A DNA stretch of 64,000 nucleotides. Source: Dermacentor variabilis (Eukaryota > Arthropoda > Arachnida > Ixodida > Ixodidae). The position numbers were made by a program, and so were the translations under genes. Numbering within the stretch: position 1 is the stretch's first letter; every line of letters starts with the position of its first letter. The notes beneath the pieces were generated by a model. It was not told the origin of the DNA. It saw only the letters and a program-made list of their open reading frames with translations, and searched no databases. Of the stretch, positions 25,215 to 36,440 are shown piece after piece. The stretch lies in the NCBI RefSeq assembly GCF_050947875.1, contig NC_134568.1, positions 255,075,778 to 255,139,777 on the forward strand, read 5' to 3'.

Positions 25215-25700
25215 CAGCAGCGCGGGCCAACGTCTCTCCTCTGGAGCAGCGAAGCGCGCCATCATCATCCGCGGTCGGGCGAGCGATGCGTGCTGCGGCC
25301 GGCCGCATCTGTGAACGCTTTGCACCAGGGTAATTACTTAATGGGCGTCCAATTGCGCGCGGGCACCGGCGGCCCGGCGAGATTAATGGCGGCCATTCGG
25401 CGGGTCTCGCCGTCCGGCCGCGGGATCCACGTGCCCGGCCGGCGCCCCGGGACGCGCCCGAGGCGCGACAGTGTTGCGCTGCTCCTCCTCTTCGCTCGTG
25501 GCGGACGGAGCCGTCCTTCTTGCGAAGCGAGAATTTTCGCGATGACCGGGGCCGCTTCGTCTGATTTCCGTGAGTGGGCGCGCGCGACAGGCCTCACGCT
25601 CGCCACTGCGGCCTGTATACGCCGCACGGGCATATCATGGAGCAGGAGGAGGCCTGCGCTGACGGGAGCAGCCCCCGCCCCCCCCCCCCCTTTACGCTAC
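25215..25700. other. GC-rich intronic block with clustered homeodomain-like motifs
   Basis: TAATTACTTAATGG (25331-25344), CAATTG (25350-25355) and ATTAATGG (25382-25389) sit within a GC-rich background. TTAATGG is repeated 45 bases apart. This is the clearest enhancer-like block in the intron. It ends at a C-run and a T-run near 25680-25765. Confidence 0.5.
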
Positions 25701-26382
25701 GCCTCTGTGGAAAATCTATATGCGCGCGAATTGTGAACTAGTTTTCTTTTTTTTTTTTTTTTTTGAAGCCTGCAAAAGGTTTTTTTCAAAGCCTGAAAGA
25801 AGCTCGCAAAAGCGCTCGAAAGGTAGCGCGCGATGAGCGACAGAAAGATGGATCGGCAATTTTTCATGATGGCCTACAATTTTCAGATTGGCAATATTGT
25901 TCTGATTATAATATTTGATAAGCTAGTTAACTTATAATAACTAATTACATAATTAGGCAAAATAAAAGAAAATAGGCCGACTTGCTCCACGCGACGGTAA
26001 ACAATATTACCTTGGTTCTTCCCAGCTACGTGGGCGCCCTATGGCTTTTCTTTTATTTATTTATTTGTTTATTTATTTCTATGCTACATTCGGCTGTGTA
26101 TATTCAACTTCCAATATTAAATAAACAAGATGGCTTGTTGCTGGAAAACAATAAGTTTCCCTTGAGAACTCTTACCAGTTTTAAAAGTTGTTTTCCGCAG
26201 ACGTTGTAAGAAAAGGGCACTGGAAATCTAATGACATCTTCTACATAACCGTTTCAAAGTGCACCGGCGGCACTGCACAGTTATATAAGACAAGATTTTG
26301 GCTATAATGTGCGGATAAGGCTACTCTACGGTCTATTCGTATTGAAGCTGGTTTGGTCCCGTAATAAACTTTAGTAGCTGCC

Positions 26383-27074
26383 TTAAGAGGAAGCTTTAGC
26401 TCGGGCCCAACTCCTACGCGGCCTATTCAAATACATGCAAAACGCAAAAAACGTTTTTCTCAGGTAACCCCCGGACCGATTTCAATGAAATTTGCTGTAT
26501 TTGAAAGAGAAAGTTCAATACTAGTGACTGTAAAGCGGAATTTCGATTTAGAGCCTGAATTTTGTTAAAAAGATTTTCAAAAATGTGAAAGTTCGAAAAA
26601 AAAAACATTAATACAAATTAATAGCTTTGCACCAAGAAGAGATAGCGCAGTTCTGTAAACGGCATCCACTATATCATTGAAAGCGGACAAATTTGTTACG
26701 TTGTGTACAAGGGTTCTGCAAAAGCTGTATTTTCAAATTACAAAATTTTTGACATTCATGTGTAACATATGAATTTTGTCCGCTTTAGGTGTACTATAAG
26801 AGGCAATTCACATAATTGCCATATCATTTTTAATTGCTGAGTTACAGAGTTGTAAACTTCATAGTTTCGTTTTCTGAAAATGTTCTGTTTTTGCCACTTT
26901 CTAATAAAAAATGAACGGTCTAAATAAAAAATTCGAAATCAAGTCATTAGATTTAAAATTTTTCTTTTAAATGCAACAAACCTCGCCAAATTTGGTGCAG
27001 TTGTTGCCGAGAAAAACGGATTCTCCTTTTACATGTATTTAGATACTAGCACCCGAGCTAAAGCTTCCTCTTAA
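26383..27074. mobile_element. TTAA-flanked MITE with 19 bp terminal inverted repeats
   Basis: The perfect inverted repeats GAGGAAGCTTTAGCTCGGG (26387-26405) and its complement (27052-27070) are each bordered by TTAA. The interior is very AT-rich, has no ORF of note and shows weaker subterminal symmetry (AATACATG and CGTTTTTCTC blocks on both sides). TTAA target duplication suggests mobilisation by a piggyBac-type transposase. This is an inference from the flank only, since TTAA could also be counted as part of the inverted repeat. It lies in the KCTD intron. Confidence 0.78.
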
Positions 27075-28723
27075 AGCATTTTTCGTAGCGCTGCTGAAGG
27101 ACCGGATGAAACGACACGATAAAATTGCACAAAAGTTGCCGTGCTCATCTTCACGCTCGGAGGTGTGCCTGTGCAGCGTAACAAAAACGAAATCGCTGTC
27201 CTCGCATAAGACTTGTCTTTGACGATGTTAGTGCAGGCAGCTAGGACGAGTGCAGCAAGGGGCCATTGTCTCCCGAGTTTCACATTGGTCCCGATCTCTC
27301 CGTTCACTTTAAACACGTTCTTCTGTCGGTTGACACGCCTGACTTCTGAGCCAAGGAAAAGCGAGAGCGCCAAGGTGAGACTGGATGCCGCCACTGTGGG
27401 CGGCGTTGTCTGTATAGCAAAAACAGCTCTTCTTTACAATCTCTGAAAACACAAGTCTGGATGGGTGAAAGTGTGTGCAGGACCTGTGCAATGGCCACCC
27501 TTTCTTCCCATGCACGCGTTTAGGTGCGCGAACGCTCGTGCGACTGCTACTTCAATCTGTCCTGCCCGTCGTCGCCTTTCCCCCGTTCCCATGCGCTCCT
27601 TCGCATTTTAAAGCGACGTGGGTAGCCGTCGCCGTTCTCTCAAGGTCGGCGCTTCCCAGTCTCACGTTTGCGCGTTGGAAGCTTTTTCGTTTAAGCTTTA
27701 TCGCGTCGCAGGCGAAACTAGTGTAGCAAACTATCTTGCGCCTTCTGTTTTCTTTTTTCGATGCCTCTTTTGCGGGGATAAAGTTTAAGCCCTGTTTAAT
27801 AGCCACCGTCTGGCTCTGACGTAGTCCTCGGCAGAGGAGTGGCAAGCAGGCCCGCTCAGCGCGCGCTGAGCGGGGCGATACCGAATTCTCGCGAGACCAC
27901 CGTATAGCTTAGACGTCTTTGTCTTTTCTTCTTTAGAATAAATCGCCGCTACGACTCATTAATAGGAGCCTGTTAATTTGGACCCATGGCAGGTCCAGTG
28001 GCGTTGTGTAGGGCGGCGCTTCCCATGCACCCGCTCATTACGCGATCGTCGACGCGCCCTTCCCTCCCGGTGTAGCGGAATTCGCTGCTCGGAAAGGGAG
28101 CACCCCCCCCCTCCCCCCCGAGCGTCGTGGGAACAGCAGAGCCCGCGTTGCTCGGACTCTCTCGAGAATGCCGCGCAGTGACACAGGCCACCACTATATA
28201 GGTACAAAAGCCGTCAGCGTTTTCTTTTTTTTTCGTGGCTCACTTGCGTAAACAACGAGTATAGGGCAAGTCATCAAGTAACATCGCTGTCGGTGCCGTC
28301 TAACTAAAGCGATCCGCATCGCGATATGGCGGTATATCACGACGTTGGTTTCCCGCTGCGTGGAGTCGTGAGAGAAATGACCTCACAGGAAGAAGCCCCG
28401 TGGTGTTGTACTCGGTAATCGCCAGGCAACTGTGGACGCATGTTCGGGCATGGCGCAGCGCCTGCCTCAGCAAGGGCGTCTTTCGCACCGGGGATATGCA
28501 CGCGTAGCCCAGATTTACCTTGCCATGCGAAAAGGCGGCTGGTAATATCTGGCGTTTCACGACATGCATTGTGTTTAAAGGGAAACCACAACTGCGAGAG
28601 GTCGGTCGTTGCCTTCATTTTATGTAGTTCGACGCAGCCATTTTTGCATCTTTGAGAAAGCAACTAACAAGCTGTGTCGTGTAACAAGAGCGTGACGGAC
28701 GAACCCTTGTTGTGTGTGCGCAG

Positions 28724-29453
28724 GCACCCGGAGTCTCGGCTGGCGCGCATGTTCAACGGCAGCATTCCGATCGTGCTGGACAGCCTGAAGCAGCACTACT
28801 TCATCGACCGGGACGGCAAGATGTTCCGGCACGTGCTCAACTTCCTGCGCACCAACTCGCTGGCCGTGCCGGACAACTTCGCCGAGCTCGAGCTGCTCTA
28901 CGAGGAAGCGCGCTACTACGACATCCCGGCGCTGACGCGGCAGCTGGAGGTGCTGCGCGCCCAACGGCAGCGGCGCCCCGCCCAGCAGCAGGCGCCGGGC
29001 GGCGCCGTGGCCAGCACGACAAGCACGTCGCCGCTGAGCCCGGCGTCGGCGCAGCCCAAGCGACCCGACCAGACCAACCACTGCGACGGCCTGGTGGCGC
29101 CCTCGGAGCCCGACGCCGAGCGCTTCCACGACTCGGCCTTCCAGTGCCTGGCGCTCAACATCAGCCCCGAGATGGGCGAGCGCATCGTCATCAGCGGCGA
29201 GCGGTCGCTCGTCGAGCACGTCTTCCCCGAGATCTCGCAGGCCCTGATGGACGTGCGCAGCGGGGTCGCCTGGAACCAGGACACCAAGCACGTGATCCGG
29301 TTCCCGCTCAACGGCTACTGCAAGCTCAACTCGCTGCAGACCATCACGAGGCTGCTGAACGCCGGCTTCCGGGTGATGGCCTCCAACGGCGGCGGTGTCG
29401 AGGGACAGCAGTTCAGCGAATACCTCTTTGTGCGCAAGAACCTGCCCGCCTGA
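28724..29453 (+). CDS. KCTD15: KCTD1/KCTD15-like BTB protein, terminal coding exon
   Basis: The exon starts after the acceptor TGCGCAG and supplies residues 54-295, ending at TGA 29451-29453. Residues 54-130 complete the BTB domain: the LDSLKQHYFIDRDG block, then the F(R)HVLNFLRT and LLYEEARYY motifs. Residues 131-190 are a Gln/Pro/Ala/Ser-rich linker. Residues about 192-292 are the KCTD1/15 C-terminal domain, with GERI.ISGE.SL, EHVFPEI, HVIRFPLNGYC, and GGGVEGQQFSEY near the end. The linker is roughly 50 residues longer than I recall in vertebrates. The protein stops soon after SEYLFVRKNLPA and lacks the KQEP-type tail of vertebrate KCTD1/15. Third codon positions are almost all G or C, unlike the flanking DNA, which supports real, conserved coding. 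BTB domains of this family form pentamers. The expected site is the nucleus, by analogy with KCTD1/15. Confidence 0.93.
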
Positions 29454-29736
29454 CGAGGTGACAGTGCGCGAGAGAACGGGGACGCTGCCGCAGGCCTGCG
29501 CCCCGGCGTAGTGGACTGGCTTTTACCTTCTACCCGCTCCGGAAAGGAATGGGGTTCTCGTGGGAGCGGTGCGATACAGCCTCTCTGTGCCACACTACAC
29601 GTTACACACACACACGCACCACTGCGCGCCCTTTTCCGCCCTCGACGGGCCCTGGGCGCGCGCACTCTGTAATACATGCTTCATCGCTGGAACACGAGCC
29701 TGTGTATCTTCGCTGTCATATGGCGGGCCACTCTGC
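29454..29736 (+). other. 3' UTR of the KCTD gene
   Basis: This is the untranslated sequence between the stop codon and the first canonical poly(A) signal. It is less GC-rich than the exon and has no recognisable repeat except a short CA run near 29607. The minimal extent is inferred from the poly(A) hexamer, and longer isoforms are possible. Confidence 0.6.
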
Positions 29737-29742
29737 AATAAA
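29737..29742 (+). promoter_or_regulatory. AATAAA polyadenylation signal of the KCTD gene
   Basis: AATAAA lies 284 bases past the stop, in TGCAATAAAGATC. It is the first canonical hexamer downstream on this strand. No transcript data are available to confirm cleavage 10-30 bases later. Confidence 0.6.
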
Positions 29743-30606
29743 GATCTCAGACCGCACCATCTGGATTGCAACTGGTATGCTTCCAAGGTGCGCCTCCCGG
29801 CGAGCGTGCATGGGTAGGGCCCCTGTTATGAGGTACATTTTTTACCTGCTATTGCATATGCACTCATTACATCTACGTACATAATTAAAACGGCTCTGGT
29901 CGTAAAAGATGTAAGCATGCCGTGGCTTTTTTTAAAATCTGAAACTCGTACAAGCAATTTTTTCCCTCACATGGCACGATTATTACGTGCAGTAAGGCTT
30001 TGCACTCTGCTTAGTCAAAGCCTTGACATGAACTGTTTCTTCAGGGTCAGATGAGCGGCAAACATACGGTCAAAATAATGTTCTGGTACGACTGCTGTTT
30101 GGGAGACTGTTCCGTACGAGGCTACATTATCTCTTGTCATGAGCCAGGCGTATTCTTCTTGTGGAGTGGGAAACGAGCTTGTGGTGCTCCGGGTAATTAT
30201 TTTCGGCACTGTGAAATCATGAAGTGCTAAGTGGTAGCTGGAACATCATTGCCTCTAGCCCCGAAATTTTGGGACGTATTTGTAGAGACTGGTCCTAAGC
30301 AAATATTTCTGCTAAATGTATTACCTCACTACTGATATGCTTCAATTCCGCAGTTGAGACATGTGCCATAAAGGGATCAAATACAAATTTATTAGTCAGA
30401 CTTAGTTGATTAGCCAACATATCGCACTGATATTTGTCTTGCGGAGTAATGTCCAGCTACTCATGCAAACCAGCTGCAGTGTCAGCCCCGGGTAGGCTTA
30501 GCCTAGCGTAGACAGCATATGAAATATTGCGACGCGCGAACGCTGGCGAAATATGACGAGCAACAGGATGAGATACGTGAAAACCTTGCCGCACTGAACT
30601 TTCTCT

Positions 30607-33330
30607 TTTTTTTTTTTCACTTAAGGATACCTACAGAGCCCAGCCGGGGCATACAGTGTAAGGGGGGCGATGCATGAAAGGTATACATAGCAATCGTGAG
30701 TGAAAACACCGAATGTAAACAACGTAAATAATGTAAGCGCAGGATCAATTGACTCGAAAGCGAACAATTGACATACACAGCAAATACCATAGCAAAAGTT
30801 AGAATTTTTATAGTAAGGATGCAAGGAATATACCGTAACACTACAAGAAAGCCTATCCTTTAAGCGCAATGTACACAACGACATCGATGAGAGAGTGAGC
30901 TTGCTAAAACACTGGCGAATAGCCAGAAAAAGAAAAGACAAATCAGGTAGGACAGCCAAAAATAAAGTGAGTCTGCGCTATATGAAAGTTACGTTAGAAC
31001 TATTTAAAGAAAAAGAACTACGAAGAGATATTCATTTCTGTTGAGAAATGATCGTTAAGGCGATCACGGAATTTAGGGGCATTATACTCAGACATGATGT
31101 AATCTGGAAGGTCATTCCATAGTCTAATAGCTCGTGGTAAGGCTGATGACTTAAATGGATCAGAATTTCCGTAAATGCGCCTAAGCTCATGTCATCCTGC
31201 AATCTGAGTAACCACCGTTTGGAAGGTTTAAGATAAACAGATGACGGCTTACTATTGTAAGAAAATTTGTGAAATAGTGATAATAGGCCAGTGTCACCAC
31301 GGATGGTTAATAGCTCAAATGAAAGATCCAGTTTAACTTCTGCTCTGCTTGATTGAAAGTTCTAATTGCTTTAAGTAAATCGACTGGTGCTGTTTGGATA
31401 GCCTCTAGCATATCAATTAAATAATGATAATGAGGACACCAGATGGCACAAGCAAATTCAAGCTGAGGACAAACTAAAGCTAAGTAGGCTTTTTTATGTA
31501 TATTGGAATGACATTTACTTCGGTTACGGCGTAAGTAGGCTAACTACCAGGAAGCATTAGCACCGATAGAGATTATATGTGAGGAGCAAGAAAGATTCGC
31601 GCTTAGATTAACGCTTAGGTACTTATATTATGTGGCTCTAGACACCGTGTTGTTGCCAATTTGATAGATATAGATAGAACAGTCAGGCTTACGGCTAAAT
31701 GTGACCAATTTGCACTTCGTTACATTCGAGGTCATTAACCAGGTTTTACACTAACTACTTATAGGTGCAAGGTCTTGTTCGAGCATTTGGTGGTCATTAT
31801 CATTGTTAATGGTACGGTATATAGTGCAATCATCACCAATAACGCGAGTACAAGATATGTTATTGGGCAAGTCGTTAATATAGATGAGGAAGAGCGTACG
31901 CTGCCCTGCGGCACCTCAGAAGAAACGCAACAAAGGGATGATGAATAAGTGTTCCCAGCTGTGAACTGCTGCCGATTAAGGAGAAAATTACGGAGTCATG
32001 TTGACGTTAATGAGTCAAGTTCTAATGCCGATTGTTTAAGAATTAAGCGGCAGTGAGAAACAAAATGAAAAGTCTTAGCGTAATCAAAGAATAGACAAAA
32101 AGTCTGTAGTCGACTGTTCATGTTATAACGCTGGTTAGTAGTTCAAAAAGCTGTGTTACGCATGAAAAGCGTTTCCTAAATCAATGTTGATTAGCGAAAA
32201 GAAACTGTAACACTCTAGATGCGAGTAAATTTGAGAGACAATTATATTTTCCAGCATCTTGCAATAAATTATCGCTAAGTAAATAGGGTGGGAGACAATT
32301 TGAGAGACAATTTGAAATTTGAGAGACAATTATATTTTCCAGCATCTTGCAATAAATTCTCGCTAAGTAAATAGGGTGGTACTGTTCGCGCGAATTTTTA
32401 TTTCCATATTCATGAACAGGTACTATCTTTACATTCCAGTCAGTAGGCAACTTTCCAGTCATTGGTGATTGTCGAATGATGGGCAGCAGGGTCCGGCTTG
32501 AGACGAAAGCAGCGGTCTTTTAAATTTTGTAGTTAATATCGCCAATGCCAGAAGGAGACATATTAAGGTCTTCTATCGTGCTGGAAATACATTTTATGGT
32601 GATTTCAACGGTATTCATGTACCTGGTAGGCTGAGTTCGTCTTCTCTTGTGAACACAGATGAAAAGAATGAATTAAAAGCGTACGGGCAGTGAATGTCAC
32701 AAAGAGGAACGCGTTTCTCATCATGCAAGGCAATGTATAGTTATCGTCGTGACCCGCACTTATTTGCCGGAACTCCCTTGGGTTAGATTTAAGTATAGTG
32801 ATGGTGTGTCATGAGAAAAATATTTATGCTTGGCAGTACTTACTGTGCTTGGCAGTACTTATGGTGGAACTGTAGTTCATTGATAGTATTGGCACTTTTA
32901 CCAGACAGAACGAGAACCTGCAATTTTCGCCGTTTTGTTTAGCCGCTCCTCTTTGTTTCTGAGCCGACGTAAGACCTTCGTAAACCAAGCATTAGCTTTG
33001 TCGTTCCTTAGAGTAATCAAATGGGCGTGTTTTTCTACTAACCCAAACATCTTATCTCTGAAAAGTACCCAATTTACTTCAATAGAACGCTGTAAAGAGA
33101 AGGCAATAATATTCGGTTAAGGAAATTACCAAGTTCGGCGTTAATGACGTTGTAGTTAGCTTTATTGTAGTCCCTAATCTTCTTTGATATGACACTTGTG
33201 AAGGGTGATGTATAGAAATGTTCACTTGTCGTAGTTCGTGATCGCTGAAACCACTCAAATAGTCGATATGGCCTATAGGCCGGAGACCAATCAATGATGG
33301 CACCTTGTCACTGCGAATTCGTTTAGTGTA
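30607..33330 (-). pseudogene. CR1-like LINE, 5'-truncated, endonuclease end plus RT
   Basis: Reading the minus strand from 33.3 kb downwards: an endonuclease C-terminus with GFSDHELRQVNI (33.2 kb); RT entry with GKLPTDWNVKIVPVHEYGNKNS (32.4 kb); an RT catalytic block with the two Asp kept but degenerate context, GDDCTIYRTINND (about 31.8 kb); then AYLALVCPQLEFACAIWCPH (31.45 kb). A run of T on the plus strand at 30607-30618 marks the poly(A) end. Multiple frameshifts and an internal 88 bp tandem duplication show it is dead. A complete element of this clade would also carry ORF1 and the endonuclease N-terminus. Confidence 0.82.
32227..32379. repeat. 65 bp tandem duplication inside the LINE RT region
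   Basis: A 65 base unit starting AAATTTGAGAGACAATTATA occurs at 32227-32291 and again at 32315-32379, with one obvious difference (ATTATCGC versus ATTCTCGC). The two copies are separated by 23 bases that repeat part of the unit. The duplication duplicates and frameshifts the CKMLENII segment of the RT. Confidence 0.9.
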
Positions 33331-34584
33331 AAATATTCACTTTCGCGTTGTCACGTTATGCTGAAGTGCGTCTTTATGGCGTGGGCGGTGCATACGCAGA
33401 GCGCGCCCATGTGGCACGTACTGCTCCTCCCGTCGCCGACTGTCGTGCCACTGACAGGGCACCAAGGACGCACTGCGAAGCGTTAAACCTTATGTTAGGC
33501 AAACATGAGTTTTGTCCGAGAAGAAGTCTTGTTCAACCTGCCCAAGAAGGTGTCTTAGGTTACGTACCGCCCCAGTGACATGGGCCTACCACTGACGACA
33601 AAAAACTTACGCTTCCCGTTACACACTCTGTATCGGCCACTATATCATCCCGTTTGGACGGTAATTCTGACCGCCAACGAAACAAAGCGCGTCCTCCTCC
33701 CCAGTTTTTACGCAAAGGCACATTTTGAGGTGCAACAGAGGCGAAATTCCCCAGCAAAAAGTCCCCACATTTCTCTCTAGGGACATTTTTGGTCGGGCAA
33801 ACGCGGAACAGGAAGCTCCTCTCCTGCCACGCGCTTTTATCGGTGAAGTGCCGGATGGTGCATGCCGAGCCCGCACCAAGGATGGTGCAGGCTCCTTGTG
33901 TCTATACAGGGCGAGACATTGGGATGGAAAGGCTAAGAGGCCGGCCTCAATAGAATTTCTTATAGGCGAGTCAACATTAGGGGAGGAGAACTTGAAAAAG
34001 AGAGAAAAAAGCGTTGATTGCGAGGACGAAAGTGGTAGTGGTTTGAATGGACATGAACACCAAAGACTCTTCAAAGCCTAAAATCTAGACCATTCTCGTA
34101 CAGGAGTTCGACGCTAACTTTCTCAACATCACGCCAACGACGAGGGTACGGCCAAGGTCCCAAGAGAGCATTTTCGGAAAAAGCGTTGGTTGTTGCACTT
34201 TAAAAAAGAAGCCTTATCAGTTATTGTCTTTCCACAGCATACCGTGGGCGTCTGCACAACACGTGTTGTGCGGTCTCGGGTATATCGCGATCCTCGCAAG
34301 ACTGTGCATGGCCGATGAGGTGTAGATATACCTGCGAGTGATGCCACCCTATAGTGGAAACCTGCGCTGCAAATCTGCGTGACTTCTCTTGATGGTTCGG
34401 GGTAACTTCAGTCGCATGGCCGTGTCGAGTACGCGAAGACTGTTGATGACGGTGACTCGGCTACGCCCAGTATGTCCCAGAATTTTCGCAAAATAGGGCA
34501 CAAACTAGAGCATTACTGTGTGGTCGAGAAAATGGGATACCTACGCGGCATTATTGTGAGTCATCTTCGCCTCGTCACGTGACT

Positions 34585-35060
34585 AGCGCAAGAGTAGACA
34601 CGGGGCACAAAAAGGCGACAAGGACAAGCGCAAACTTCCAACAGGTGTTTATTACAAAAAAGGTTATCGATATATATACTCTCGCATACTTGATCGCAAT
34701 CAGTTGCACACGTGCAAGACAACATGGTTATGACAAGCAAACAAGAGCGCACCATGGCGGGGGCAGGCCTTAAGGTGGTCTCCCAGAGACAGTCCCCAAG
34801 AATGCAAATTCTTTAGCGGTCAATGCTATAGATGGTTTGCTGACGCAGTTGTCTCCTGCAATAGCCGCGGTCTCAATGATGAGTCTGGTGTTTTCCTGCC
34901 CGTGCCTTGCAATTATTTCTGTTTTTTCAAAGAGTGGCTGACATTTACATTGGGAGCAATGGATCCCACGGAAACCTTCTCTCCATTTTTGAACTTTCTG
35001 ATTGTGCTCCTGTAGTCTGACTTTTAAGCACCTTCCCGTTTGTCCCAGAGTGGCCAGGAA
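34585..35060 (-). pseudogene. Penelope-like retroelement, GIY-YIG endonuclease C-terminal fragment
   Basis: The minus strand encodes, from about 35.05 kb downwards, GQTGRCLKVRLQEHNQKV, HCSQCKCQPLFEKTEIIARH and a C-terminal CVSKPSIALTAKEFAFLGT. This is the second half of the GIY-YIG domain that ends Penelope-like polyproteins. The conserved CxxC motif and the Glu of the FEKTE segment are present. The following noncoding part (34585-34760) includes a CGCTTGTCCTTGTCGCC block. The RT part further upstream (35.07-35.3 kb) is too decayed for a firm call. Confidence 0.78.
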
Positions 35061-36258
35061 TTCATCGAAATGGGATACAATAGCCAGGTCTCAGGGCGAA
35101 GTCGTGCAATTCTACCACTTCTTGAACAAGAAGGCACTAGAATGTTCGCTTAATGGCAGAGTCAATTACTTGAGCGTTGATACGTTTCTGTCTACCGTGA
35201 AAAAAGGGGCTCTGTGGTCAAAGTAATGATAACGCCATTGGTTTGGTAACATCAAGTTTGGGCAGCACAAAACGCTCTCCAACAAGGAGGTCGACAGCGT
35301 GTGCGCGCTGAGACCTTGTGTTTCAGTGACTACTGTCTCCAATCATTAAAAATAGGTGAATCAAGTCGTGCGCCACTGAAGTGACGTACGAAAACTTGTG
35401 CGACAAGTGCCTATAAACTAAATATTTATTTATTCTTACTAATCAAGGCACACGTTCTAATCGCCTTATAGACTCAGTCTCCACTTGTAGTAGGAATCCC
35501 GAGACTATTACCCTCGGTTTGGGAGATTCGTTCACAAAATATGCTACGAAGCTTAGTCGTCGTATGCCAGGCTTCCAGGGAAAATACATAAACGGGACAA
35601 CACTACGTTTCTCCGGAACCTCTGGGACATATTCAGTATATGAATTCCTGCCCAATGCTAGTGGTTTGATCACTGACATCAGTTCCGCAATTGCAATAGA
35701 TGCAGCGAGATAAATGTGTAAGTCCTGTTTCTTGAATATATTCGTTGATCGCATTCGTAACTATCGCACAAACTTTGGGATTGGCAAGCGCTCTGAATCT
35801 TTGCCAGCAAAAATTACGATTTCTGTCTCGAATTCTCCCGTTTTTAACCTAAACGATGATCGCTGCAACTTCCCGCGTGCAGCGCGCATTTCACTGAGCT
35901 TGTGACGACGCTTCCTTCGCACGAAACAACGAACACAGAATCAGCCTGGCCGATGCAAGTATTGCAAGCACGTGCGCGGGGGAGGGTACGTAACGTGTAG
36001 CCGGCACTTTCCGGTTCAGCGTGATACACTGTATTCATTTTTCTTCTCTTTGAGACTGCGCGCTGAACCGTGCGCCTATAGCGACAATTTCGTATCCCGC
36101 TGCAGCCAAGGAAGCTGCAGAGCCAAACCACACGAGAGTACTCCCGTATGTAAATCCACAACTTGGTAATAGTTCATGAGGTATTCAATCAAAATTTTAT
36201 TTTTCCTCCCTTGTACCTACAACATTTCCGGAAGATGTTATGTTCGGTCCGATCTTCG

Positions 36259-36440
36259 TGAGGCACGCCGTGGTGGGTTTACTCCGGATTAAGTTTGACC
36301 ACCTACGGTTCTTTAACGCGCACATAAATCTAAGTGCACGACCGTTTTTGCATTTCGCCCGCATCGAAGTGCGGCCGGGATTGGACTCACGACCTCGAAG
36401 CTCAGCAGCGCGGCGCCATTGCCACTGGACTATACCGCGG
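36259..36440 (-). mobile_element. Diverged Ruka-like SINE
   Basis: Read on the minus strand this has the tRNA-like head (CCGCGGTATAGTCCAGTGG), a degenerate B-box area around GTGAGTCCAATCC, and the CGAAATGCAAAAACGGTCGTGCACTT body. The distal GGCACGTAAAACCC tail is absent. It carries many substitutions, so it is an older copy. Confidence 0.75.

Larger units (their letters stand above)
18913..28723 (+). other. 9.8 kb phase-2 intron of the KCTD gene
   Basis: The boundaries are GTACGT at the donor and a T/G-rich tract ending GCAG at the acceptor. The intron contains GC-rich blocks (20036-20300, 21830-22340, 22755-23035, 25215-25700), a SINE tail fragment (23225-23255), a TTCC/TTTC microsatellite (24151-24171) and a 692 bp TTAA-flanked MITE (26383-27074). 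The stretches 18950-20000, 20300-21800, 23260-24900, 25760-26380 and 27100-28000 show no gene or element that I recognise. There are only A/T homopolymers, short G or C runs and short chance ORFs. Confidence 0.8.

Noticed and set aside
28620..29291. 223 codon minus-strand open frame across the KCTD terminal exon
   Set aside because: It is the antisense shadow of a GC3-rich exon. The plus strand has strong family conservation and splice signals.
30015..30209. 64 codon minus-strand frame with varied composition
   Set aside because: It is somewhat protein-like, but there is no family, splice context or conservation evidence.
35443..35754. 103 codon minus-strand frame opposite an open plus-strand frame
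   Set aside because: Both strands are open and neither resembles a known family. It could be a piece of the decayed retroelement zone.
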